A stretch of 64,000 bases of DNA from Winogradskya humida (GCF_016862215.1 NZ_BOMN01000013.1:239010-303009); one strand, 5' to 3'. Shown: positions 50,400 through 58,895, numbered from the stretch's first letter. The notes: generated from the letters alone by a model not told the origin. Program-made: numbers and translations.

Positions 50400-51787
50400 T
50401 CGCGCGGCCCGGAATCACTCAGCCGACCCTGGCCCCGGACTACCTCCCGCTCACCCGCTCTGGCTCTGGCCGCTTCATGTGGAGCCGCCTCGCTCACCGC
50501 CGTTCCATGCGGCGCTGCCTTACTCACCCGCGCTTCATGTGGAGCCGGCTTACTCACGGCTGCTCCGTGCAGGGCCGCCTCGCTTATCGCAGCTTTATGC
50601 GGGGCCGGCTCGCTCACAGCGGCTTCGGGCGCGGCCGTCTTACTCACGGCCGCTTCGTGGAGGGCCGCTACGAACGTCGCGAGGGCGGCGTACTGGTCGG
50701 AGAGGGCGGACGGCCCGTCACCGAGCGGGTCCTTGAAGAAGAACCCAAGTTCCGGCAGCGCCCCTGCGCGCCCGGCGTGATGGGCGGCGGCGGTGAGCCG
50801 GGCCAGGTCGAGCACGAGCGGGGCTGCCAGGGCGGAGTCACATCCGTGCCAGGTGAACTCCATCCGCATCGCGGTGCCCAGGAACCCGGAAAAGGTCACC
50901 AGATCCCACGCCGTCTTGAAGTCCCCGATCTCCGCGACGTAGTCGATCCGGCTGGTCCCCTCGGGTTCGTACCCGAGCGCGTCCCCGAGCACCCGCTGCT
51001 TGCTGGCCACCTTCGCCGCGTTCGCAGCCGGATCGGCAAGGTTCGCCCCGTCGCCCCCGCCGAGCAGGTTGATCCCCGACCAGCTCGTCACCCGCAGATG
51101 CCGCAGCGCGAACATCGGCGCGAGCACGGACTTGACCAGCGTCTCCCCGGTCTTCCCGTCATTACCCGCATAGGGAATCCCTTCCCGCCGCGCCAACTCG
51201 TCCAGCGCCGGTATCCGCGCCCCGGTCGACGGCGTAAAGTCCACAAAGGAACAACCGGCCCGAAACGCAGCGTACGCAGCCAGCGCACTCGCCGGGATCA
51301 CGCACTCCGAGCCGCTCAGAGCCGCTTCCAGCGCCTCGAGCGTGGCGTGCGCGGGGTGCGGTTCAAGGATCGGCTCCGTCGTGGCGACATCAACCACCAC
51401 CACACGGTCGAGTGAGTGCCGTTCACGAAAGCTCCGCAGATCAGCACCGATCAGCGCTGCGACGTCAGCCTGACTGGCACCACCCGGAAGCGGCCGCAGC
51501 TCCCGCTCGATCCCGGCCAGCTCCCCACCCAGCGCCGCAACGAGTCGTCCGGGCACCACCCCGGCGGCGGCAAGCGCGTCAGCCTTCTTGACCAGCGGCA
51601 ACGTGACCACATCATGCCCGCCGATAACAACGTCGGACCACCCGGAGAACGCGGGCCCCCGCATCTGAGGAAGCTCGGTGACACACCCAGCCGGCTCCGC
51701 CAACCGAGCCCGCAACGCCGCCGCCCCCACCGTCGCGGTAACGGCAACAGACCCCCGAGCCCCGATGAACCAGATTCCGGTACGCAT
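50396..51787 (-). CDS. ino1: Inositol-3-phosphate synthase with repeat-expanded tail
   Basis: A 463-aa protein, first gene of the Ebo-like operon. NAD-binding motif FIGARGSVAVTATVGAAAL opens it. The catalytic region has YAGNDGKTGETLVKSVLAPMFALRHLRVTSWSGINLLGGGDGANL, then SRIDYVAEIGDFKTAWDLVTFSGFLGTAMRMEFTWHGCDSALAAPLVLDLARL. Active-site lysines are present, so it should turn glucose 6-phosphate into a cyclitol phosphate. After about residue 385 the conserved core ends and a 10-residue unit (LHEAAVSKTA type) is repeated about seven times, followed by a charged end. ATG follows GGGAGGATG. A long palindrome lies 25 nt upstream. Confidence 0.9.
   Translation of the reverse strand: MRTGIWFIGARGSVAVTATVGAAALRARLAEPAGCVTELPQMRGPAFSGWSDVVIGGHDVVTLPLVKKADALAAAGVVPGRLVAALGGELAGIERELRPLPGGASQADVAALIGADLRSFRERHSLDRVVVVDVATTEPILEPHPAHATLEALEAALSGSECVIPASALAAYAAFRAGCSFVDFTPSTGARIPALDELARREGIPYAGNDGKTGETLVKSVLAPMFALRHLRVTSWSGINLLGGGDGANLADPAANAAKVASKQRVLGDALGYEPEGTSRIDYVAEIGDFKTAWDLVTFSGFLGTAMRMEFTWHGCDSALAAPLVLDLARLTAAAHHAGRAGALPELGFFFKDPLGDGPSALSDQYAALATFVAALHEAAVSKTAAPEAAVSEPAPHKAAISEAALHGAAVSKPAPHEARVSKAAPHGTAVSEAAPHEAARARAGEREVVRGQGRLSDSGPRE
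50468..50677. repeat. In-frame 30-bp tandem repeats in the inositol-3-phosphate synthase tail
   Basis: Seven diverged 30-bp units, all in register, of the type CGCTTCATGTGGAGCCGC followed by CTCGCTCAC. On the minus strand each encodes ten residues such as PHEAAVSKPA. The first unit equals the end of the conserved core (LHEAAVSKTA), so the array grew from that segment. Confidence 0.85.
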
Positions 51788-51811
51788 ACAGCATCCTCCC
51801 GGGGTCCACAG

Positions 51812-51845
51812 TCACGTAACACTTTGTGTCCCCTGTGTTACGTGA
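51812..51845. promoter_or_regulatory. Long palindrome at the Ebo-like operon promoter
   Basis: TCACGTAACAC at 51812-51822 and GTGTTACGTGA at 51835-51845 are perfect 11-bp arms around 12 nt. It lies 25 nt before the first start codon of the operon. Its arms are AT-richer than the surroundings. It is probably the binding site of a dimeric regulator, or of two dimers, since each arm holds an ACGT core. No regulator gene is adjacent. From 51846 to 51987 nothing further is seen. Confidence 0.75.
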
Positions 51846-51987
51846 AGCGACGCTAACCCAGCCCCCAGGAAAAAGAAAACCCTCGATCGATAGAAACTTT
51901 CCCCATCGCGAGAAGGAACTTTCCGCAACCCCCAACAAAAGTCCCCACGAGCAGCCCCGAGGCACCCCCACCCCGCCGCCTCCACCC

Positions 51988-52268
51988 GGCCACATTCGTT
52001 CAAGCAGCGGATCGGGTCGGCGTCAAACGCCTCCGTGGTGATCTCGCCGTCGGGCACCATGGCGCAGCCGACCGGGGCCGGCCACATTCGTTCAAGCAAC
52101 GGACCCGGGCCGGCCAGATCCGTTCAAGCAGCCAACCGGGGCCGGCCAAATCCGTTCAAAGCAGCCGACCGGGTCCCAGCCAAATCCGTTCAAGCAACCG
52201 ACCCGAGGGCCGGCCACATTCGTTCAACCAACCGACCGAAGGCCGGCCAATTTTGTTCAAGCAGCCGA
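51988..52268. repeat. Array of seven degenerate ~35-bp repeats
   Basis: Seven copies of GGCCGGCCACATTCGTTCAA followed by GCAGCCGACCG, spaced 33-38 bp except that the first is set apart by about 60 bp. Variation is mainly in ACATTC/AAATCC/AATTTT before the constant GTTCAA. The array fills the space between the Ebo-like operon and the end of the kinase gene and touches the last kinase codons. No reading frame is conserved. Confidence 0.85.
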
Positions 52269-53957
52269 CCGAGGCTCCTGGACCCATGAGCTGGCGTCGC
52301 CCGCCCCGTCCACCCGCCCGGCACGACCTACCGACCCGAGCTCGCCCACCGTTCCACCCTGGCCACCCCCACCCACCGCCGCAGAACTCGCCAACGGCAC
52401 AAACAAAAGCGCCGCAGCCAGCGCCAAACTCGCAGCAGCCGCACCCACAGCCACCCGCCGAACCGAACCCGCCCGCAACCGGCCCCCGCCACGCTCGTCC
52501 GAGCCGCCATGCCCACCCAGGCCGACATGCTGTCCCGAGCCGCCGCGCCCACCCAGGCCGGCGTGCTGTCGCAGGCCGCCGCGCCCGCCCAAGCCGACGT
52601 GCTGTCGCAGGCCGCCGCGGCCGGCGTGCCCACCCGGGCCGGCGTGCCCACCCGGGCCGGCGTGCCCACCCGGGCCGGCGTGCCCACCCAACCCGCGTCT
52701 CCAGCCCGACCCACCGTGTCGACCTGGGCCGCCCGGCCCGCCGCGGTCAACGGATGCCGCTTTCGCCGGAATCGCGGAAAGCTTCTGCTGGCCAGCTTCT
52801 ATCAGCGCATGCGTCCCATACGAACCGGATGCCTCAGCATCGGGCAACACGCGCGTCCGGTGCGGACCCGAACCGTCCGGCTCCCTCAGAACGCGAGTGC
52901 CATCCAGCTCGTCGAGATGCCCCCTCTGTGATGGCGCGCATGCAGCGGCTGCAACGGGCATGACCGTGGTCGTCGATCCGGCGCCGCCGGTGGCCTCCAC
53001 GGAGACCGCCTGGGTGGTGGATCTGGCATGCATCGCGTACGTGCTCCGGGGCATCGCGACCGCAGCGGAGGCGTCCTGAGACTTCCACCGGCGGAAGCGG
53101 GGCGGCGAGCCCTTGCGCGAGCCCCGGGGAGGCTGGCGTGGGACCCGCGGCAGAAGACCACATGCTTCGCCCAGAACCTGTGCGACCTCGTCAGCCGTGG
53201 GCCGGTCGTCGGGAAGCTTGGCGAGACAGCGGCGCAGCACATCGGTGACAACCCGGGGAAGGCCACTGATCGCGGGGAGGGGTGCGGGCTCTGCGTTGAG
53301 GTGGGCCCTGACCATCTCGGTCACGGTTGTGGCCTGCCACGGCATACGTCCGGCGAGGGCGCGGTAGAGCAGCAGTCCGAGCCCGTACACATCTGTGGCG
53401 GGGCGTACCGGGCCGCCGTCGAGCCGCTCGGGGGCCAGGTAGGCCGGTGTGCCCAGGAGCTCGCCCCCGGTCTCGTCCGCTGAGCCGACCGCGGCGGAGA
53501 TTCCGAAATCGACGAGTTTGATGCCGTCGCTGGTCACCATGATGTTGCCGGGCTTGACGTCACGATGGACGACGTTGCTGGCGTGCGCGGCGGCGAGGGC
53601 CGCAGCGACCTGGGCACCGATCAGCACTGCCGCGTTCCAGGGCAGGGGTCCGTCCGCGAGGACCTCGGTGAGGGTCCGGCCCTCCACCAGCTCCATCACG
53701 ACGTACGGAACCGGTAGCTCACCGGGCAGCCCCGGCACCTCGCCGTAGTCGTATATCTCCACGATGTGCGGATGCTGCAACCCGGCCGCCGCCCGGGCCT
53801 CGAGGCGGATCCGTTCGAGATGCGCCGGGTCGGGGGCAGCGACAGCGGAGAGCACCTTTACCGCTACGTCACGCGCCAGAATTTCGTCGTAGGCGCGCCA
53901 GACGACGGCGGTGCCGCCGACGCCGAGCCGCTCGCGCAGCTGGAACCGATCTTTCAC
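52257..53957 (-). CDS. Ser/Thr protein kinase with repeat-rich linker and one membrane helix
   Basis: A 566-aa kinase. Catalytic domain 1-265: LRERLGVGGTAVVWRAYD, VAVKVL, the loop VVHRDVKPGNIMV, DFG in LVDFGISAAVG, and LGTPAYLAPERLDGG. A long disordered linker follows, with GGHAGP repeated four times and GLGGRGGLRQHAG repeats. One hydrophobic helix lies near residue 510 (AVGAAAASLALAAALLFVPLA), with a short outer tail and no sensor domain. GTG 53957 follows AAGGCGG; the open frame further upstream crosses other genes antisense and is rejected. It is divergent from the glycosyltransferase genes. Confidence 0.88.
   Translation of the reverse strand: MKDRFQLRERLGVGGTAVVWRAYDEILARDVAVKVLSAVAAPDPAHLERIRLEARAAAGLQHPHIVEIYDYGEVPGLPGELPVPYVVMELVEGRTLTEVLADGPLPWNAAVLIGAQVAAALAAAHASNVVHRDVKPGNIMVTSDGIKLVDFGISAAVGSADETGGELLGTPAYLAPERLDGGPVRPATDVYGLGLLLYRALAGRMPWQATTVTEMVRAHLNAEPAPLPAISGLPRVVTDVLRRCLAKLPDDRPTADEVAQVLGEACGLLPRVPRQPPRGSRKGSPPRFRRWKSQDASAAVAMPRSTYAMHARSTTQAVSVEATGGAGSTTTVMPVAAAACAPSQRGHLDELDGTRVLREPDGSGPHRTRVLPDAEASGSYGTHALIEAGQQKLSAIPAKAASVDRGGPGGPGRHGGSGWRRGLGGHAGPGGHAGPGGHAGPGGHAGRGGLRQHVGLGGRGGLRQHAGLGGRGGSGQHVGLGGHGGSDERGGGRLRAGSVRRVAVGAAAASLALAAALLFVPLASSAAVGGGGQGGTVGELGSVGRAGRVDGAGDASSWVQEPRSAA
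52626..52689. repeat. 18-bp tandem repeats in the kinase linker
   Basis: GTGCCCACCCGGGCCGGC occurs three times in full (52626-52643, 52644-52661, 52662-52679) and once in part. On the minus strand it encodes GGHAGP units. Diverged copies extend back to about 52505. Confidence 0.9.
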
Positions 53958-54233
53958 GGAGCCGCCTTGCCCGTGAAACCGGTGCGGGAAACCCGATAGT
54001 GATCGAAATCCACGAGTTCGCCGGAATTCCCTCCCGGGGCGTCCCCCTGAGCAGGTAGGCCCGTCCGCCGACGACGACACCAGATCCGCGCGGACCGTGA
54101 CGCTGCCCTTGCCGAGACCGGGGGCACGCACGAGCCTCCTGAATTCGAGCGACCTTACATTTATCGTCGCGCATGCCAACCGCCGCCTGCTGTTCAGAGA
54201 ACGGTCGCCGGCGGCCCCTACCGTTGCCGCGTC

Positions 54234-55166
54234 ATGGACACCCCCGCCGAGGTGAGCGTGGTCATTCCGACCCGCAACCGTCCGGACCTGCTGACCCGTG
54301 CCGTCCGCAGCGTCCTCGCCCAGACCGTTCCGGAGCTTGAGGTCGTCGTCGTCATCGACGGCCCTGATGAGGTCACCACCAAAGCGCTCGCCGAGATCGG
54401 CGACCCCCGCGTCCGCGCGGTCCCCCTGGCGGAGAAGGGGGGCGCGCCGAACGCCCGGAACATGGGTGTCCAGGCTGCCAGTGCACCCTGGGTCGCGTTG
54501 CTCGACGACGACGACGAGTGGCTGCCGCAGAAACTCGCCGTCCAGCTCGCGCTCGCGACCCACGCCGACGTGCCGCGCCCGATCGTGGCTACGCGCCTGC
54601 TCAACCGCACACCCCGGGCGGAGTTCGTCATGCCACGCCGGCTGCCGGCCGAGGGCGAGCACCTGAGCGAGTACTTCACCGTGCGTAAGGGGCTCTTCCA
54701 CGGCGAGGGCTTCATCCAGACCTCGACCATCCTGGCGCCGACGGAGTTGCTGCGCGAGGTGCCCTTCACCGTGGGGCTGCGCCGCCAGCAGGAGCTCGAC
54801 TGGACGCTGCGGGCCATTCGCGCCGACGGAACGGGCCTGGTCATGGCCGACGAGGCACTGGTCATCTGGCACCAGGACGAGGACCGCGAGCGCATCAGCC
54901 TGCAGATGCCCTACGAATCCCAGCTCGCCTGGTTGCGGGCCAGCAGGGAACTCTTCACGCCCCGGGCCTACGCGGCCTTCACGCTCAGTGTCCTGAGCTC
55001 GATGGCAGCGCCGACCCGCAGCATGACGGTCTTCCGGGAACTGCTCGCCGAAGCCAGGGGGCATGGCCGCCCCGGCGCCGTCGACTACCTCACCCACCTG
55101 CAGATCTGGGCACTCCCCCCGCACGTACGTCACGTGCTGCGGGACAAGGTGCTGGGCCGACGGTGA
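54234..55166 (+). CDS. Family 2 glycosyltransferase
   Basis: A 310-aa GT-A enzyme: VSVVIPTRNRPDLLTRAVRSVLAQTVPELEVVVVIDGPDE, GGAPNARNMGVQAASAPWVALLDDDDEWLPQKL with the nucleotide-sugar DxD region, and GFIQTSTILAPTEL, GLRRQQELDWTLRAI for the acceptor half. It has no membrane segment. It is followed 22 nt later by a family 4 transferase, so the pair probably build one glycan. Confidence 0.92.
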   Translation: MDTPAEVSVVIPTRNRPDLLTRAVRSVLAQTVPELEVVVVIDGPDEVTTKALAEIGDPRVRAVPLAEKGGAPNARNMGVQAASAPWVALLDDDDEWLPQKLAVQLALATHADVPRPIVATRLLNRTPRAEFVMPRRLPAEGEHLSEYFTVRKGLFHGEGFIQTSTILAPTELLREVPFTVGLRRQQELDWTLRAIRADGTGLVMADEALVIWHQDEDRERISLQMPYESQLAWLRASRELFTPRAYAAFTLSVLSSMAAPTRSMTVFRELLAEARGHGRPGAVDYLTHLQIWALPPHVRHVLRDKVLGRR

Positions 55167-55188
55167 CCGGAAAGGTGCAGAACCGAGC

Positions 55189-56349
55189 ATGAGCAGGGTC
55201 GTCGTCTGGCGCAGCGCGATGCTGCCCGCCTCGGAGACGTTCGTACGCGCCCAGGCCGCGGCGCTCACACGCTGGGAGTCCCGCTTCCTCGGCGCGTTCC
55301 GCGTCTCCTCCGTGCTCGCGCGGGAGGACGACGTCATCGTGTTCCCGCCGGGCTTCCTGCGGCTGCGGCTGATCGGCCGGTCTCCCCGGCTGCTCCGGGC
55401 ACTGCGTGACCTGGGCCCGGATCTCGTCCACGCCCATTTCGGCGGTGACGGGTGGCTGATCAGCGCGACGGCCGCTGCTCTGGGGGTGCCGTTGATCGTC
55501 ACATTGCACGGGCACGACGTGACACGCCAGCCGTACGCGAAGGGGTTGAAGGGTATCCGGCACCGCCGCAACCTCCGGACTGTCCTGCGGCGCGCGGCGG
55601 CCGTCCTCGCTGTCTCGGGACCGGTCCGGGAGAGGGCGATCGAGCTGGGTGCGGATCCGGCGAAGATACGTGTGCACCACACCGGCGTCGCCATTCCTCC
55701 CTCGCCCGAGGCCGGGCCGAAACGCTGGGACATCGTCTTCGTCGGGCGCCTCGTCGAGAAGAAGGGGCTCGACGACCTGATCGCGGCGACGGCCACCCTC
55801 AAGGATCTGGCGCCCCGCCTGCTGATCGTGGGCGATGGTCCGTGCGAGGCGGCTCTGCGTGCACAGGTGGAGGCTTCAGGCGTCGACGTCACGTTCGCCG
55901 GCGCCCAGGACCATGCGACCGCATGCCTGAGCATGGCCGGTGCCAGGATCTTCGCCTCGCCGTCGCGCACCGCGGCGGACGGTGACGCCGAGGGGCTTCC
56001 GACGACGATCCTGGAGGCGCAGGCACTCGGCGTCCCCGTGGTGTCGACCCGCCACAGCGGCATCCCCGAAGCCGTATCGCACGGTGTAACCGGCCTGCTG
56101 AGCGCCGAAGGCGACCGGAACGCGCTCGCCGCCCACCTGCGCAGCCTGCTGACCGACGAGGAGCTGCGGGCGCGGATGGGCCGGCAGGCTCGCGCCCATG
56201 TCGAGGCCCATTTCGACCTCGCCGCCCAGACCGCGCGCCTCGAAACCCTGTACGACGACATCATCAGCCACGCCGGCGCAGCACCCGCCGGGCGGCGCGG
56301 ACGCCACCCACGAACGCCTGCCCCGCCCGTGCCGGACCTTTCCCGCTGA
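55189..56349 (+). CDS. Family 4 glycosyltransferase
   Basis: A 386-aa GT-B enzyme: HAHFGGDGWLISATAAALGVPLIVTLHGHDVTRQPYAKGL, then DIVFVGRLVEKKGLDDLIAATATL, LLIVGDGPCEAALRAQVE, and the nucleotide-sugar motif ADGDAEGLPTTILEAQALGVPVVSTRHSGIPEAV with the two Glu of the EX7E pair. The N-terminal AMLPASETFVRAQ matches WcaL/colanic-acid-type transferases. The 3' end overlaps the convergent methyltransferase-like gene by 86 nt. Confidence 0.92.
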   Translation: MSRVVVWRSAMLPASETFVRAQAAALTRWESRFLGAFRVSSVLAREDDVIVFPPGFLRLRLIGRSPRLLRALRDLGPDLVHAHFGGDGWLISATAAALGVPLIVTLHGHDVTRQPYAKGLKGIRHRRNLRTVLRRAAAVLAVSGPVRERAIELGADPAKIRVHHTGVAIPPSPEAGPKRWDIVFVGRLVEKKGLDDLIAATATLKDLAPRLLIVGDGPCEAALRAQVEASGVDVTFAGAQDHATACLSMAGARIFASPSRTAADGDAEGLPTTILEAQALGVPVVSTRHSGIPEAVSHGVTGLLSAEGDRNALAAHLRSLLTDEELRARMGRQARAHVEAHFDLAAQTARLETLYDDIISHAGAAPAGRRGRHPRTPAPPVPDLSR

Positions 56350-57730
56350 GCAGTTCCACCATGCGCTGAGCGCCTCGCAGGTCAGCCTCCCGCGCGGTCA
56401 GCTCGGTCTCGAAGAACGCCGCCTGAGCTCGCACCTCGGAGAGCTCCCGGGTGAGGCGTTCCCGGTAGGCCACGAGCTCCGCGAACGGCAGGCGGCGCGG
56501 CTCCGGTGCGTCCAGGCCGCCGGGTAGGGATCCGGCACCAGATGCCGGGTAGGTGTCGCCGGGGGCGAATCCGGCACCAGATGCCGGGTCGATATCGCCG
56601 GGGGCAGATCCGGCGCCGGACGCAGGGTCAATGTCGCGTCCCGCCATCCCGGCGAGGGTCCGCGTCAGGTCGTCCACCCCGGTGACCGCGGGCCACGGGT
56701 GGGGAAATCCGCCCCGGAGCAGCCGGACGGCGAGAGCACGCAGCGCTTGCCCGGGATCGCCCGGCTCCACCAGCGGTGAGAGCGCCCCACCCAGCCCGCT
56801 GATGATCTGGTCCGCCGGGACTCCCGCGTTCTCGCCACTCTGCCAGTCTGCGAGCAGCGCCCGCAGCACCGGCAGGTCCTGCCTGGCCGCCGCGTGGACG
56901 AGGCACCGCTCAAGGGTCGGCCCGGAGACCGCCCGCTGCGGGCCGACCTTGATATCGGGCAGAGACTCCTCGTCACGGGCCGCCACCACGATCCATCCCG
57001 GGGCGAGCACCGGCCCGACCCCGCACCGCAGGCTCTCGATCGCCAGCTCCACCGGGTCGGCTGTCATGTCGTCCGTGCCCGTGAACGCCCGCGCCAGCGC
57101 CGACTCAGCGACGCCGCTCCGGTCGTTCCCGTCGAGGATCAGCTCCGGCGCTTCCAGCCCGGGGTAGACGGAGTAGACGCGGCCCACTGCCCCGGCTGCT
57201 GCCCGGAGGGCGTCCGGGTTCACCGGACGGGTCTCGTCAGGAACCGGGGTCCATTCGGCGTCGGTCCGGCGGCTGCGGGGCGCGGCCAGGCGGTGCACGC
57301 CCAATGGGTTCTCGACGCCGACGACGAGGACACCTCCGGGTTCGAGCACGTTCTTGAGCATGGCGAGTATCTCGGCCCAGGTGAGTCCGTCGGTCTCCGC
57401 GGTATCCAGCACCTCCAGCCCGGCGAGCGCGATGATCGTGTCGAAGGTCCCCTCGGCGCTCAGCGTCGCCGGGCTGCCGCAGAGCACCGTGCGGCCTTCC
57501 CTTCCTGCCAGAAGCTCGGCGTCCTTCACGCCTCGGACCAGCACCGTCACCTCCGGCAAGGCATCAAGAAGCTCAGCCGCGTGCGGGCCGGCGACCAGGG
57601 TGCGACCCCTGGCTGCGGCCAGGAACGGCGCCAGCACCGCGCCACGGGCCGGGCCTGGCCCGTGGGCGCCGTCGAGGTCCGACCAGACCAGCATCTCGTC
57701 GCCGACGAACCGGACGCCTGCGGTCTCCAC
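56264..57730 (-). CDS. Class I methyltransferase-like protein with repeat insert and C-terminal coiled coil
   Basis: A 488-aa protein. The first 200 residues follow a Rossmann methyltransferase plan: GRTLVAGPHAAELLDALPEVTVLVRG, GTFDTIIALAGLEVLDTAETDGLTWAEILAMLKNVLEPGGVLVVGVENPLGVHRL. A helical middle region follows, then three 13-residue repeats (DIDPASGAGSAPG type), then a coiled coil (RLTRELSEVRAQAAFFETELTAREADLRGA). Placement beside glycosyltransferases suggests a glycan-modifying or length-controlling protein. GTG 57730 follows AAGGAGA. The start of the frame upstream is not supported. Confidence 0.75.
   Translation of the reverse strand: METAGVRFVGDEMLVWSDLDGAHGPGPARGAVLAPFLAAARGRTLVAGPHAAELLDALPEVTVLVRGVKDAELLAGREGRTVLCGSPATLSAEGTFDTIIALAGLEVLDTAETDGLTWAEILAMLKNVLEPGGVLVVGVENPLGVHRLAAPRSRRTDAEWTPVPDETRPVNPDALRAAAGAVGRVYSVYPGLEAPELILDGNDRSGVAESALARAFTGTDDMTADPVELAIESLRCGVGPVLAPGWIVVAARDEESLPDIKVGPQRAVSGPTLERCLVHAAARQDLPVLRALLADWQSGENAGVPADQIISGLGGALSPLVEPGDPGQALRALAVRLLRGGFPHPWPAVTGVDDLTRTLAGMAGRDIDPASGAGSAPGDIDPASGAGFAPGDTYPASGAGSLPGGLDAPEPRRLPFAELVAYRERLTRELSEVRAQAAFFETELTAREADLRGAQRMVELLSGKGPARAGQAFVGGVRAARRVLRRRG
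56530..56646. repeat. Three in-frame 39-bp repeats in the methyltransferase-like gene
   Basis: Units at 56530-56568, 56569-56607 and 56608-56646, each beginning ATCCGGCACCAGATGCCGGG or a close variant. They encode three DxxPASGAGxxPG units on the minus strand. The third is the most diverged. Confidence 0.9.
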
Positions 57731-57783
57731 TGATGTCTCCTTGTCGTCGTCTGCCTGCGATGTTCGTTGCATTGCTCTGCCGG

Positions 57784-58632
57784 TCACAGCGCGTGTTCCT
57801 TCGCCCTGGCCGCCGCCCGCGTCCACCGGAACAGCTGCCGCAGCTCAGCCGGGGGCGCCATGCGATCGGCGCCGAGCTCGTTCACCGCGGCGGTGTAGGC
57901 AATTGCGACGTCGATCTGCTCGCCGTGCAACCCGGACCACTGCCGGCGGATCCTGGCCTGTCCCCCGTGCGTAGGGTCCTCGTTCTCAAGAACCATCGGA
58001 TCGCCGTAAACGGCCGGTTCACAGCCCGCAAGAATCCCGTACCAGACGGCGCTGCTGAGCCGGTTGGACGCAACGCGCCGGTGCTGCCGCAGCTCGGTGA
58101 GCTGACGGTCGAGGAAATCCGGGTCCCCCGCCTGGTGCGCGTTCCCACGGTAACCGTGACAGATCACCCGGAAACCGGCGCGTTCGTAGCGCCGACGCAC
58201 GTCCGCCGTAAAGAACTCCTGCCAGTAGAGGCAGACCGTGACCGGACCGGGCTCGGTGTGCTTGATCCGGTCGATCAGCCGGGCATGATCGCCGCGCACG
58301 TGCTGGCCTTCCCAGCCGTGAAACGGATACCAGATGGTGCCCTCCCGCGCCGGGGCCGCCGGCGGCTCGGGCCGGAGCCGGAGCAGGTAGGCCCAGGGCG
58401 CCCCCACCACGTAGGTCTCGCGCCGGCCCATGGACCAGGCCCGGCGACGGACCCGCTCGGACCACAGGAACAGCGGGACCCCCGCGACATACTCGTGGTC
58501 GGCCGCCATCCCGTCCCCGATGTTCCAGCCGTGCTGCAGGTAGCCATGGATCCGGGGAGGCGGCTCGCCCGGCACGCCGCAGTAGCGTGCCAGGACGGCG
58601 GAATGGCCGTAATAGTCGTTGGCCCGATGCAC
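57784..58632 (-). CDS. Unrecognised protein of the glycan cluster, possibly a capsule-type transferase
   Basis: About 282 aa. Sequence: NDYYGHSAVLARYCGVPGEPPPRIHGYLQHGWNIGDG, PLFLWSERVRRRAW, YVVGAPWAYLLRLR, TIWYPFHGWEGQHVRGDHARLIDRI, VTVCLYWQEFF, and SNRLSSAVWYGILAGCEPAVYGDPM. The two halves and the SNR...G..PAVYGDP motif recall GT-B capsule or teichoic-acid transferases, but this is weak. The start is uncertain: TTG 58692 is in frame, while an ATG with a good CAGGAG site at 58762 is in another frame. It precedes the methyltransferase-like gene by 53 nt on the same strand. Confidence 0.6.
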   Translation of the reverse strand: MHRANDYYGHSAVLARYCGVPGEPPPRIHGYLQHGWNIGDGMAADHEYVAGVPLFLWSERVRRRAWSMGRRETYVVGAPWAYLLRLRPEPPAAPAREGTIWYPFHGWEGQHVRGDHARLIDRIKHTEPGPVTVCLYWQEFFTADVRRRYERAGFRVICHGYRGNAHQAGDPDFLDRQLTELRQHRRVASNRLSSAVWYGILAGCEPAVYGDPMVLENEDPTHGGQARIRRQWSGLHGEQIDVAIAYTAAVNELGADRMAPPAELRQLFRWTRAAARAKEHAL

Positions 58633-58856
58633 CGGGGGATTCTCGCCTGTATCCGGCGGTGGCGGCCACGACCTCGCGGACTGTTCCGCCAAGCGTCGCC
58701 AGGGTGTCGCCTGAAAGTTCCTGGCCTGCCCGTGCCCGTTCCGGCCGCCCGATCGTGATCATTGCTGGCTCCTGTATCCGGTTCCGACTTCGATGGCGGA
58801 AGTCTTGCACCGGGCGGAGATCGAAAAAACGTTGTCCACAGGCGAGCCTCGTCACC

Positions 58857-58887
58857 TTGACCCGTACCCTGAGGTGCGGGTTTATGG
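58857..58887 (+). promoter_or_regulatory. Autoregulatory MerR-type promoter
   Basis: TTGACC (58857-58862), a 19-nt spacer, TTATGG (58882-58887). ACCCGTACC (58860-58868) and GGTGCGGGT (58873-58881) form a 9-bp dyad with one mismatch in the spacer. Transcription would begin about 58894-58896, at the ATG of the MerR gene. Confidence 0.7.
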
Positions 58888-58895
58888 TCGTCGGC

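Noticed and set aside
51988..52268. CRISPR array
   Set aside because: Repeats are degenerate and nearly contiguous with no spacers of uniform length, and no cas genes are present.
53958..56264. Open frame that would lengthen the Ser/Thr kinase by some 770 residues
   Set aside because: It runs antisense through both glycosyltransferase genes, is Arg/Ser-rich and has no domain; the kinase Gly loop begins just after GTG 53957.
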